Assembly: GCA_905480145.1 (NCBI GenBank)
Contig: CAJQPA010000026.1
Coordinates: 1-64,000 of the forward strand
Source of the DNA: an uncultured Flavobacteriales bacterium
GTDB lineage: Bacteria > Bacteroidota > Bacteroidia > Flavobacteriales_D > Crocinitomicaceae
Length of the DNA: 64,000 nucleotides
Direction of reading: 5' to 3'
Shown here: piece after piece, positions 31,734-40,256 of the stretch
How the letters are laid out: the number at the start of each line of letters is the position of its first letter
Position numbering within the stretch: the stretch's first letter is position 1
Position numbers and translations under genes: made by a program
Notes under the pieces: model-generated
Seen by the model: only the letters and a program-made list of their open reading frames with translations
Database searches by the model: none
What the model was told of the DNA's origin: nothing

Positions 31734-34055
31734 TTAAAGCCCATAGCGCAGCTGCACTAAAAATTGTCTTGGCGCCTGTAAGTCAGCGGGCCTGCTTGAA
31801 TATTCTGTATTCAAGATGTTATTCACGATGAAAGAAACGTTGTATTTCTTTTTAAACGAGCAACCGACACGTCCATCAAACACCAAACTTCCTTCTTGAT
31901 TTTCAAGTCGGTATTGGCCCAAACCAGGGAGAATTTCTTGTCCGTAAAGCTCAGCTTCAAATATTTTGTCGATATTACTCATGAAACTATTGTAGCGCGC
32001 CGAAGCACCCAAGTAAATGTTTTTGTAAGTTGCCTGAACATCTACTTTTACCAAGTGCTTGAAACGATATTTTAACATGTTTGTTGTCGTGTCAGAAAAG
32101 GTTTCTAAATACGCCGAATCTTGATTCAAAGAAACAGGATTCATATAGGTATAACCAATTAGGCTAGACAATTCAACATTTTTAATTTTACCCTGACTGC
32201 TGAATGATGTTTCTATTCCCGTTATGCGAGCGTCTTCTGTGTTGTCTGCCTTAAAACCTATCCAGCTTTCCGCCTCCGCAACAGAGGTAATAATAATAGA
32301 ATCAGGTTTATAGTATCCAAAGACAAACTCAATCATGTTGTTGTAATTGTTAACAAAGCCCGCAACGTCGAGTTTTCCTTTCCAACCCCCAATTTTGAAC
32401 ACCTGTTTTGCTCCTAACTCAACAGCCCACCCTTTTTCTGGGCGAATTTCTGGGTTTGAGAAAATAGTAACCCCTCCATTTACGGCTTCCGTGTATCTTT
32501 CTCCAACTGCAGGAAAGCGCACGCCTTGCCCGAATGAAGCACGTAAATGCGTGTTTTCTGTTAATGCATAGTGAAGCGCTGATCTGAAAACGGGGTAGAT
32601 GGGCACATCAGACTTCGTGGACCATAAATCAAATTGAGAGTCTGGTGCGCGCTTATCTTGTCTAAAATATTCGGCTCTCACTCCAGCAGTTGCTCCAAAA
32701 CGCTTTAACTTAAAGTCATACTGTGCATATCCGGCAGCGTTTAGTGAATTGTGATCTCCAAATGATGAACTTCGAACCTTGTTGGCACTGCCTGTGACCC
32801 CTGTTGTAAAGGTGTGCTTAACCCCCCACCGCTTCATGAATTGGTAATCACCATAGAACATTTCGGCTAGTGATGTCGAGAAAATACCATCTGGACTTCC
32901 AATGGAAACAAGATAGTATCGCCCTTTGAGTTCATGTCTATTGCCTTTTTTGTCGAAATATTTTAGATAAGGATCAACTGTTAAACGAACTGAAGATTCT
33001 CTTGTTATTGAAGAGTTGGGGTTGATATGAGGGCTTCCTCCTCCTGAAGGGGTATAACCTGTGGAATCCGACTCCCAAATTATAAAGCGTCCTACATTCT
33101 CATATTGACCGCTAAAGTGAAGCCCAGTTTTTAGTCGGCTAATTTTCTTAGGTCGAAAAATTAATGATCCACTCAGCCGACCTCTATCTTCACGTTCACC
33201 ATCTTTATATCCAGGCGTGAAAAAACCACTACCAGACACAGTATAACCGATTTGCTTGTGCATTTTACCATAATACATATCCACAAGTGTAGTTGTTGGG
33301 TTTTTATTCCACCAGATTAAAGATTTGCTTCTTGGGTTATCGTATACTCCGGATTGAAGTTTTACGCGCAATTCACCGGAAGGGGTAGGCTCTCTATTCG
33401 TTAAGGCAATTGTTCCATTCAAGGCTCCGCTTCCATACAAAACGGACGAAGCTCCTTTGGTTATTTCTACTTGAGAAACACTTTCCATTGGGATTGAGGT
33501 CCACTTGACATCCCCTAAATCAGGAGAGATTAAAGGCATTCCGTTGGTGAGAACAAGAACTCTACTTCCAACACCATATGCATAACCACCGCCCCCTCGA
33601 ATGCTGACCTGTCCATCCATAGCATAAACTCCGGGGCTTAAATCAACCACTTGTTCTAGATTTGCCAAACCTTTGTTGTCAATAAGTTCGGCTTTTATTA
33701 TTTCCATGGAAATAGGCACTTCTTCAATTTTCTGCAGACGTCTGCTTGCTGATACGACCAACCCTTTTAGTTCTTGAATGGTTGATTTTAGGAATATGGT
33801 AAGTGGCTTTTTTTCATTGTACACCAGCAACGAATCTTTTTCATGCCCTATTCCAGAGAAGTAAAGCCAGGCGGGAAATTTACTTATGTTAAGGCTAAAA
33901 TTTCCATCTAAATCACTTATGGTTCTTTCACCATATTGGCTAGATATTTTTATTCCGTAAAGGGTTTGGTCTGTGCCTAATTCGCGAATTTCTCCTTTCA
34001 TCTGGGAGTAGCTGCCAAAAGGCACAAAAAGACAGAAAAATAAAATCAAGCGCAT
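31734..34055 (-). CDS. TonB-dependent outer-membrane receptor (paralogue B)
   Basis: 773 aa. Signal peptide (MRLILFFCLFVPFGSYSQ), carboxypeptidase-regulatory-like domain (about 19-95), plug with LSPGVYAMDGQVSIRGGGGY, GASSVLYGSGALNGTIALTN, and a barrel with a C-terminal aromatic-type strand (FLVQLRYGL). It matches the receptor at 10.1-12.5 kb along its whole length. For example both share FGYYKPDS, EAESW, SLIGYTYMNP, ARYNS(F/Y)MSNIDK and HLRASFGQG, so the two are paralogues probably recognising related ligands. No SusD-like lipoprotein or iron-uptake gene is adjacent. A VOC protein gene follows closely, and the 106-bp upstream spacer contains no strong promoter match. Confidence 0.92.
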   Translation of the reverse strand: MRLILFFCLFVPFGSYSQMKGEIRELGTDQTLYGIKISSQYGERTISDLDGNFSLNISKFPAWLYFSGIGHEKDSLLVYNEKKPLTIFLKSTIQELKGLVVSASRRLQKIEEVPISMEIIKAELIDNKGLANLEQVVDLSPGVYAMDGQVSIRGGGGYAYGVGSRVLVLTNGMPLISPDLGDVKWTSIPMESVSQVEITKGASSVLYGSGALNGTIALTNREPTPSGELRVKLQSGVYDNPRSKSLIWWNKNPTTTLVDMYYGKMHKQIGYTVSGSGFFTPGYKDGEREDRGRLSGSLIFRPKKISRLKTGLHFSGQYENVGRFIIWESDSTGYTPSGGGSPHINPNSSITRESSVRLTVDPYLKYFDKKGNRHELKGRYYLVSIGSPDGIFSTSLAEMFYGDYQFMKRWGVKHTFTTGVTGSANKVRSSSFGDHNSLNAAGYAQYDFKLKRFGATAGVRAEYFRQDKRAPDSQFDLWSTKSDVPIYPVFRSALHYALTENTHLRASFGQGVRFPAVGERYTEAVNGGVTIFSNPEIRPEKGWAVELGAKQVFKIGGWKGKLDVAGFVNNYNNMIEFVFGYYKPDSIIITSVAEAESWIGFKADNTEDARITGIETSFSSQGKIKNVELSSLIGYTYMNPVSLNQDSAYLETFSDTTTNMLKYRFKHLVKVDVQATYKNIYLGASARYNSFMSNIDKIFEAELYGQEILPGLGQYRLENQEGSLVFDGRVGCSFKKKYNVSFIVNNILNTEYSSRPADLQAPRQFLVQLRYGL

Positions 34056-34161
34056 TTTCTAATAATAGTAGGTTTACCAGGCCAAGATACATATTTTAAT
34101 AAGAAAAAAACCGCTCTTCATTTTAACTATTTAGCTTACATTAAAAAACAAAGATATAATG

Positions 34162-34725
34162 CTATGGGTATGTTACTATGTAATTTAATTGAACAAAGTT
34201 ATTGAGAAATACAGCTGCTTTCGCTTCTGTTAAATTAATCTCATGTCCCATATTCCCAAATAACGATATTCCCTTTCCAAGCAACAAGGGGGCCTTGGTT
34301 ATTGTGATTTCATCAATCAGTTTTAGCTTAAGGAAGCCCTGAATGGTTGTGCCACCATCAATATAGGCGTGTTTGAACCCTTCAGACTCCAATTGAGAAA
34401 CTAAAGTATTCAAGTTACCTGAATACAATTCAACTTTCCCTTTTATGTTCGCCGGAGCCTCAGTTAAAGAATTACTTAAAACAATAATTCTGAGTTTGCC
34501 ATAGGGCCATTGTTCTGGTGTTAAATTCATTCTTGAAATAACATCCATGCATTTTCTTCCCATGATCATACAGTCAACGGAGGATATATAGTCACTAAAC
34601 CCCATATCCGCGTTTTCACCCATATCAACTTGAGTGTTTCCTGCAGAATGCAACCATTCAACACTGCCATCATTTTTGGCAATAAAACCGTCTAAGCTGG
34701 TTGCAATAAAAACAGAACATTTCAT
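34162..34725 (-). CDS. Dihydrofolate reductase-family (RibD C-terminal-like) protein
   Basis: 187 aa cytosolic protein. It starts MKCSVFIATSLDGFIAKNDG and continues through CMIMGRKCMDVISRM, IIVLSNSLTEAP, KHAYIDGGTTIQGFLK and DEITITKAPLLLGKGISLF. These are the landmarks of the RibD-C/DHFR-like reductase family that uses NADPH. Many genomes carry stand-alone copies with no assigned substrate, so a role in riboflavin or folate synthesis should not be assumed. It lies 4 nt downstream of a 110-aa hypothetical gene, which suggests co-transcription. Confidence 0.9.
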   Translation of the reverse strand: MKCSVFIATSLDGFIAKNDGSVEWLHSAGNTQVDMGENADMGFSDYISSVDCMIMGRKCMDVISRMNLTPEQWPYGKLRIIVLSNSLTEAPANIKGKVELYSGNLNTLVSQLESEGFKHAYIDGGTTIQGFLKLKLIDEITITKAPLLLGKGISLFGNMGHEINLTEAKAAVFLNNFVQLNYIVTYP

Positions 34726-34729
34726 TGTT

Positions 34730-35062
34730 CTATTTCTTTAAGAGTGTCTCGGCAACAATTTTCGCATCTTGACAATATTTGTCATCTCCCTGAAGCGTCC
34801 ACTCTCCAGTTTTCTCAATGTAATACTTAACGGTTTTCTCAACAACTTCTGAGTAGCCACCATATGATTTTAACATTTTTTCAACTTCCCCAGCATACTC
34901 ATCGTTCGTTAGCTTTCCAACCCCCACTAAATCCCAAAGTCTATTTATGCGCTTGGATTTCTCCTTGTACAAAGGACTTATCGTTTTGTACGCCATAAAA
35001 AAAAGTGAAAGTGCTTTCGCTTCTGGTGATGGTTTTGGAACACCTTTTTTGGGTCTTTTCAT
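34730..35062 (-). CDS. Small helical protein of unknown function
   Basis: 110 aa, basic, with no signal peptide or membrane helix. It starts MKRPKKGVPKPSPEAKALSL and is predicted mostly helical, with a Lys/Glu-rich middle (YKEKSKRINRLWDLVGVGKL) and a final GEWTLQGDDKYCQDAK. I do not recognise a family. The 4-nt gap to the RibD-like gene and ordinary codon use support it as a real gene. The start at 35062 is the only ATG that keeps the conserved-looking basic N-terminus. Confidence 0.65.
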   Translation of the reverse strand: MKRPKKGVPKPSPEAKALSLFFMAYKTISPLYKEKSKRINRLWDLVGVGKLTNDEYAGEVEKMLKSYGGYSEVVEKTVKYYIEKTGEWTLQGDDKYCQDAKIVAETLLKK

Positions 35063-35154
35063 GATGTGATATAATTAAATCCGTTTTTTGTGTGGTCGTA
35101 CTTTTAAACCGCACGATATTTAATTTGTGAAGCTTCTTTGTCTGCTCTTTGCAA

Positions 35155-36999
35155 TCAAATATTTTCTGCAAAGTCTGCAAAGACTTTTTTATGAAGCGCA
35201 AGATCCATGTTTGGAGAAAGTGCGACACGAGCAATATAATCCTTATCTCCTTCTTTCGTCGTACCCTGTGTGGACGTTGCAGGAATTGTCCAGTAACAGC
35301 CATTCAATTGACCATAACTAACGCAGTATTTGCTCTCGTTAGGTATTTCTGTAATCATTAAGTTGATCAATTTCAAATTCAAATCTCTTTTATATGCTTC
35401 TCTTTCTTCGTCCGTGTTTCCTTTGGCAGGAAGGTCTAATGAAAAGACAGAAGGAGTAAAGCCCTGACCTGCTAAATCTTCAGAAACAAAATTGATTTTT
35501 GCCGCTGGTAATTTCTCATTGATGAAGTTTACAAACTCACGCGTGTTTTTATAAGCAGCATGAATTCTTTCATTCATGGACGGAATCTGTGTTGCCAATA
35601 TTTCGTATTGAAGTGAAGTTGCTTCATTGTCGCAAAGCCCAAGGTGCAATTCAATTTTATCCATCAATGCATCTGTTTTTTTATTCCCGACGCAATAGCC
35701 TGCAGTACATTTTCCTCCACTTGGAAACTTCGATCCGCTCGCAAATGAAATAGTTCTAACAGTTGATAGGATTTCACCATCACCTAGGAAATGCACATTA
35801 GGGCAAAATGTTTGGTCTAAGATAAAAACGGGATCAATAGCAATTTCTCCACCTGAAGTTGTGCGCTTCTTGCTTAAAACGCCCCTTAATTGGACGAGGT
35901 TTGGAACTTCAACTCTCGGGTTTGTAGGAATTTCAGCAATTATATACGGAATAGCATCCTCTTTAGCTATTTTAGCTAAAACGAGATCAATACTTTGAAC
36001 CATGTCATGATCACCATCAACCGGTAAATCCATCACATCAACATTTTCAAGACATGCGGCAACTCTTCTAGCCTGATCGTTCGTTCCACCGTAACAATTT
36101 GGGGGTACGACAATTTTGATTGCTTTTCCTTTATGGTTTTCAACAGCATCGTGAACAAGTCCCATTAAAATAGCATATTGAACAGACAGCCCACTTGAAG
36201 CAACTAACGCCTTTGTATTTGACCCTGTAATGGATGCAATTGAATTTAAAACAAGCTTTTTGTTGACCGCAAAATTGCTTTTCTGATTGGCAGAGATTGA
36301 CTTTTCTAATAATATTTCTAGGGCAACAAGTGAATTTGCTGGAGTCATTGATATCGTCTCTCTTCTTCTTACATGTTGAATTTCTGACACATAACTTTCG
36401 TTCTGTTTACCATTAACGACTAATACACTTCCAAGATGAGCATGGATATTGACGAAAAAATCAACATTTGGAATAAGATCGAAACGACAAACGTCATTTT
36501 TATCCTCTATGAAAACAGTACTGCCATTAAATGGCGGAATCGCGGATCCAAAAGCGACTTTCTTTAACTCAAATTTATATCCGTAAACGTCTTTTAGAGT
36601 TTGAGCATCAAACGAAGCAGGCAACTCATTTGTATAAATAATCTGGGTGTTTTTATCATCTAACAAGTTCTTTCTAAGAATGGCTAAAACAGGAATCGTA
36701 TTTGAAGTAAAGCTGATGACATTTTCTGAGTTCAAGTTATTCAACTTGGCAATTGCCCATTCTAAAACACAAGATAGGGGGTGACCAAGGCGAATATAAT
36801 CAAAAGCGGTAGGTAATTCGCTCAGAGCAGAACTGTCAGAATTATTGGTGTTAAACAACACCTCTAGCTTTTCTAAGAATTGTACTTTTGCCAATTTCTC
36901 AGTATAAATATCGAGTCTATGCGTTGTTAGATTCAGCCACCCATTAGGCATGTTTTCTAATACATCTTTAATATAATTCAATGTTTTGTTGTCTTCCAT
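35155..36999 (-). CDS. Cys/Met-metabolism PLP-dependent enzyme with long N-terminal extension
   Basis: 614 aa from the ATG at 36999. A TTG at 37050 is in frame, but the likely promoter lies between the two. Cys/Met-metabolism enzymes such as cystathionine gamma-synthase usually have about 380-420 aa; here roughly 200 residues precede the typical core. The core shows TKALVASSGLSVQYAILMGL near 265, VVPPNCYGGTNDQARRVA, IIAEIPTNPRVEVPNL, IDPVFILDQTF and the PLP-lysine region SFASGSKFPSGGKCTAGYCVG. The C-terminal domain contains TPSVFSLDLPAKG. I infer a gamma-elimination or gamma-replacement type reaction on a sulfur amino acid, but the extension and substrate are unexplained. No met or cys genes are adjacent. 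Confidence 0.8.
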   Translation of the reverse strand: MEDNKTLNYIKDVLENMPNGWLNLTTHRLDIYTEKLAKVQFLEKLEVLFNTNNSDSSALSELPTAFDYIRLGHPLSCVLEWAIAKLNNLNSENVISFTSNTIPVLAILRKNLLDDKNTQIIYTNELPASFDAQTLKDVYGYKFELKKVAFGSAIPPFNGSTVFIEDKNDVCRFDLIPNVDFFVNIHAHLGSVLVVNGKQNESYVSEIQHVRRRETISMTPANSLVALEILLEKSISANQKSNFAVNKKLVLNSIASITGSNTKALVASSGLSVQYAILMGLVHDAVENHKGKAIKIVVPPNCYGGTNDQARRVAACLENVDVMDLPVDGDHDMVQSIDLVLAKIAKEDAIPYIIAEIPTNPRVEVPNLVQLRGVLSKKRTTSGGEIAIDPVFILDQTFCPNVHFLGDGEILSTVRTISFASGSKFPSGGKCTAGYCVGNKKTDALMDKIELHLGLCDNEATSLQYEILATQIPSMNERIHAAYKNTREFVNFINEKLPAAKINFVSEDLAGQGFTPSVFSLDLPAKGNTDEEREAYKRDLNLKLINLMITEIPNESKYCVSYGQLNGCYWTIPATSTQGTTKEGDKDYIARVALSPNMDLALHKKVFADFAENI

Positions 37000-37023
37000 A
37001 TTACTAACCTTTAAATCGGTTGG

Positions 37024-37031
37024 TAAATATA
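37024..37031 (-). promoter_or_regulatory. -7 box (TATATTTA) of the PLP enzyme gene
   Basis: TAnnTTTA on the minus strand, 25 nt before the ATG at 36999. A TTG at 37048-37050 lies 16 nt further upstream. It supports starting the protein at 36999. Confidence 0.4.
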
Positions 37032-37111
37032 CACTAATTAGCTTTTTCAATGAAAAGGGAAGGAATGATTTTTTGTTAATAATGACAAAATCTCATTTTT
37101 AATTTCATGTA

Positions 37112-37486
37112 TTATTTTGACCGAAGCCATTCAAAAGCTTCCTGCTCGCTTTTAAATATTTTAATATTGGTTTTAGGAGAATTTATGCGGATAAAAAACT
37201 TCACGATGATAATATGAGCAAGATTACCTGAGATAAATGCCACTTTTTTCCTTTTTTGCGATGCATATTCATTGGCAGCAATCTCACGTGCTTTTTTTGA
37301 CATTGAAGAAAATGGATTGGCATATACGGCAACGACGTATTCATTTTCGCCGACTAATTCATGATAGCTCGCGTATATCAGGTGAATGTCATTATGGTCT
37401 ATAGTTTCCCCCTCTTTAATTTCAAGAGAGATGAAATTATTTTCAATCAGCTTAACGGTAAACTTATCGTATTTTAATGAAGACAT
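37112..37486 (-). CDS. STAS/SpoIIAA-like protein (DUF7793-like)
   Basis: 124 aa with an alternating beta-alpha pattern: FTVKLIENNFISLEIKEGE, then IYASYHELVGENEYVVAVYA, KKAREIAANEYASQKRKKVA and IFKSEQEAFEWLRSK. This is the layout of the SpoIIAA/STAS-like proteins common in Bacteroidota, which have an acidic ligand or lipid-binding fold; the DUF7793 assignment is from memory. The final EQEAFEWL helix is characteristic. No anti-sigma kinase or phosphatase is nearby, so a role in sigma-factor control is not supported. It stands alone, 112 bp upstream of the PLP gene. Confidence 0.7.
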   Translation of the reverse strand: MSSLKYDKFTVKLIENNFISLEIKEGETIDHNDIHLIYASYHELVGENEYVVAVYANPFSSMSKKAREIAANEYASQKRKKVAFISGNLAHIIIVKFFIRINSPKTNIKIFKSEQEAFEWLRSK

Positions 37487-37668
37487 TCGTTCAGTAGTGG
37501 TTAATAGACTACTAAGTTATAAAAAATAACGACTAACAGACTGTTTTCCAGTGTGTTTATCAGGATGTGTCATTTTGAATAGCGAATCTTATGTCTGATT
37601 TAGTTCGAGGGACTTTTTTTCGTTAAATGCTTGACCATTGATTTAAGTCAACTTCCTATATTTAGGCC

Positions 37669-38301
37669 ATGCAAAAAACAGCCATTCTTCTGGGAGCAAC
37701 AGGCCTTACGGGCTCACTAGTATTAGAACAACTTATTTCAGATAAAAACTATGTAACGATCAAAGTATTCTCAAGAAAGCCATCTGGTGTTTCGCATCCA
37801 AAAGTGAAAGAATATATAGGTGATCTTTTCAAATTAGATGTTTTTAAAGAAGACATGACCGGAGATGAGGTCTACATTTGCATAGGGACAACCAAGAAGA
37901 AAACTCCCGATCATGAACTGTATCGAAAAATAGATCTAGGGATTCCTACTCAAGTGGCTGAAATATGCAAGGCGAACGGTGTTTCTACATTGGCCGTTGT
38001 TTCTGCAATTGGCGCTAATGCAAATAGTGCAGTTCCATACAATAAAATAAAAGGGGAGATGGAAAACGCGGTGATTAAAGTAAACATTGCGCAAACATAT
38101 ATTTTGCGACCAAGCTTCATCGCAGGAAATAGGAAAGAACACCGTACTGGAGAGAAAATAGGAGTAGCTATTTTTAAGTTCTTGCGATTCTTAATTCCAG
38201 AGAAATATCGTGCAGTTGACGCTTCTGATATTGCCACTAAGATGATTGAGTTGTGCAATTCTAATATACCTTCGAAAATTATAGAGTCAAACGATATTTA
38301 A
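37669..38301 (+). CDS. NAD(P)H-binding SDR-type protein (HTATIP2/YwnB-like)
   Basis: 210 aa. The Rossmann fold opens ILLGATGLTGSLVLEQLI (glycine-rich nucleotide motif) and continues with YIGDLFKLDVFKED, VYICIGTTKKKTPDHELYRKID, LAVVSAIGANANSAVPYNKIKGEMEN and YILRPSFIAGNRKEHRTGEKIG. The Y-N-K-I-K-G-E stretch supplies the active-site Tyr/Lys pair of atypical SDRs. Members act as oxidoreductases or redox-sensing regulators; no substrate is known. A TATATTTA box at 37657-37664 ends 5 nt before the ATG. The CocE-type hydrolase gene follows 44 bp downstream. Confidence 0.85.
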   Translation: MQKTAILLGATGLTGSLVLEQLISDKNYVTIKVFSRKPSGVSHPKVKEYIGDLFKLDVFKEDMTGDEVYICIGTTKKKTPDHELYRKIDLGIPTQVAEICKANGVSTLAVVSAIGANANSAVPYNKIKGEMENAVIKVNIAQTYILRPSFIAGNRKEHRTGEKIGVAIFKFLRFLIPEKYRAVDASDIATKMIELCNSNIPSKIIESNDI

Positions 38302-38345
38302 TTTAGTTTTCATTCTTTATTGTACTTTTAGAAAAACACTTTTGA

Positions 38346-40202
38346 ATGAATAAATTTATACTCACACTATTATTTTTAATTCCCGTATTTTTATTTGGGC
38401 AAAATTTAACAACTTCTGATTACAAAAAAGAAGAGGTATATGTAAAAATGCGTGACGGCGTAAAATTGTTTACGACCATCTATTCACCTAAAGAAGCAAC
38501 GGAGAAATATCCGGTTTTGATGATTAGAACATGTTATAGTGTTCGTCCTTATGGCGAGGATGTTATGCCGGAAAGGTTAATGCATAATCCTGATTTGGTT
38601 GCTTCGGGTTATATTTTCGTAAAACAAGATGTAAGAGGAAGGTGGATGTCTGAAGGGGAGTTTGAAAACACAAAACCACCTTACTCATGGGAAGATAAAA
38701 AGCAAACCGATGAGGTAACAGATTCTTATGACACTTATGATTGGTTGGCGAAGAACCTTAAAAACTTTAACGGTAATATTGGACAGTATGGAAACTCGTA
38801 TTTAGGTTTTACATCACTTGTCGCATCTGTTACGGGTCACCCGAACCTAAAAGCAGTTTTAGCGATGGCTCCAGTTACTAATTTTTACTTTGAAGACTTT
38901 AACCGCTATGGTTTATACGGAATGAATTACATGCCAGTAATGGATGTTTTTGGTGTACAGAAAACAACACCAACACCAAAGAGCTGGTATAATTTAGAAC
39001 CCAGAAATTTTGTAACCGACGCTCAAAATGGATTGACGGAAGATTATTATGATTACTTCTTGAATCATCGGGCATTAAGCAAGACAAATCATTTAATTGA
39101 CTCAAACAATTTCTTTTGGAAAAATATAAAAGCACATCCTAATTACGATGCTTATCGTCAGAAAAGAGATTGGATTCAATATTTAAAAGAAAGTAAGTGC
39201 CCAACTATGGTTGTTGGTGGATGGAACGATGAGCAAAATCTTTATGGAATTTTAAACTCGTTTAAGAAAATGATTCATGATGCCCCAGCTTCAAAAGCGA
39301 AATTAGTTTTAGGACCCTGGTCACATGGTCACCCTCAAAGAAGGGATAGCCTATATTATTTAGGAGATGTGTTTTATGGGGTTGATTTGGCTCAGAAATA
39401 CCAAGAGAATGTTGAGTTCAATTATTTTGAACATCACTTAAAAGGGAAAGGACAATCGCTCGATTTTCGAGCACATGTATTCAATACGGGAAGCAAAGAG
39501 TGGGAAGATTTTAACGAAGACCCATTTGAAGAGACAGGGAAAAATTTGACCTTATATTTAAATCCTGACGGTGAATTAACGGAGGGGATTAAAGAAGGAA
39601 AAGAAACGTATTTATCTGACCCCGATCATCCTGTTCCATTTATTGAACAAGACTTTTTTCACGGCTTGGCACCAAAACACTACATGACAGATGACCAGCG
39701 ATTTACTTCTAAAAGACCAGATGTATTAACTTTTATGACAGCCCCACTAAAAGATGAGGTTACCGTGCAAGGAGAGATTGAGGCTTTGATTCAATTTGCA
39801 ACGGATCATGAAGACGCTGATCTTTACGTGAAAGTGATTGATGTTTTTCCAATGGATAGAACGCCAGAAGCGAACGATAAAAAAGGAGTGAAAATGAATG
39901 GCTTTCAGCACTTGGTTCGTGTTGGTTACATCAGGGGAAGATACAGAGAGTCTTTTGAAGCGCCAAAGCCATTTGCAGCCAATGAGAAAACGGAAGTGAA
40001 AGTTCCTTTATTAGAAATGCTGCACACTTTCAAAAAAGGGCACCGTATAATGATTCAAGTCCAGAGTTCCATGTTCCCTTTGTTTGATTTAAATCCACAG
40101 AAATATGTGGAAAGTATTTATGATGCGACAGATAGTGATTTTGAACCAGCGATGCACAGTGTGTATGGTGACAGTAAAATTATTCTGCCTATAACGAAGT
40201 AA
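38346..40202 (+). CDS. Secreted CocE/NonD-family (S15-type) hydrolase
   Basis: 618 aa. A signal peptide (MNKFILTLLFLIPVFLFGQ) points to the periplasm. The alpha/beta-hydrolase domain shows MRDGVKLFTTIYSP, FVKQDVRGRWMSEGEF, a nucleophile elbow GQYGNSYLGF with Ser near residue 155, VVGGWNDEQNLYGIL with the acid, and LGPWSHGHPQRRD with the His. A C-terminal jelly-roll (about 400-618: RVGYIRGRYRESFEAPKPF, TFKKGHRIMIQVQSS) completes the X-Pro dipeptidyl-peptidase/CocE layout. Family members cleave esters, X-Pro dipeptides or acylated amines. Context suggests peptide degradation, because an S9 peptidase faces it across a shared terminator. Confidence 0.92.
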   Translation: MNKFILTLLFLIPVFLFGQNLTTSDYKKEEVYVKMRDGVKLFTTIYSPKEATEKYPVLMIRTCYSVRPYGEDVMPERLMHNPDLVASGYIFVKQDVRGRWMSEGEFENTKPPYSWEDKKQTDEVTDSYDTYDWLAKNLKNFNGNIGQYGNSYLGFTSLVASVTGHPNLKAVLAMAPVTNFYFEDFNRYGLYGMNYMPVMDVFGVQKTTPTPKSWYNLEPRNFVTDAQNGLTEDYYDYFLNHRALSKTNHLIDSNNFFWKNIKAHPNYDAYRQKRDWIQYLKESKCPTMVVGGWNDEQNLYGILNSFKKMIHDAPASKAKLVLGPWSHGHPQRRDSLYYLGDVFYGVDLAQKYQENVEFNYFEHHLKGKGQSLDFRAHVFNTGSKEWEDFNEDPFEETGKNLTLYLNPDGELTEGIKEGKETYLSDPDHPVPFIEQDFFHGLAPKHYMTDDQRFTSKRPDVLTFMTAPLKDEVTVQGEIEALIQFATDHEDADLYVKVIDVFPMDRTPEANDKKGVKMNGFQHLVRVGYIRGRYRESFEAPKPFAANEKTEVKVPLLEMLHTFKKGHRIMIQVQSSMFPLFDLNPQKYVESIYDATDSDFEPAMHSVYGDSKIILPITK

Positions 40203-40213
40203 TTATTAGCACA

Positions 40214-40241
40214 AAAAAAGAGGACCTAGGTCCTCTTTTTT
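40214..40241. terminator. Bidirectional terminator between the CocE-type and S9 peptidase genes
   Basis: A perfect palindrome (aaaaaagaggacc, centre ta, ggtcctctttttt) with T-tracts both ways, between two convergent stops at 40202 and 40257. Confidence 0.9.
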
Positions 40242-40256
40242 ATTTTGTACTATTTT

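Noticed and set aside
35127-35361. Two plus-strand ORFs at the 3' end of the PLP enzyme gene
   Set aside because: They are antisense to conserved coding sequence and lack protein features.
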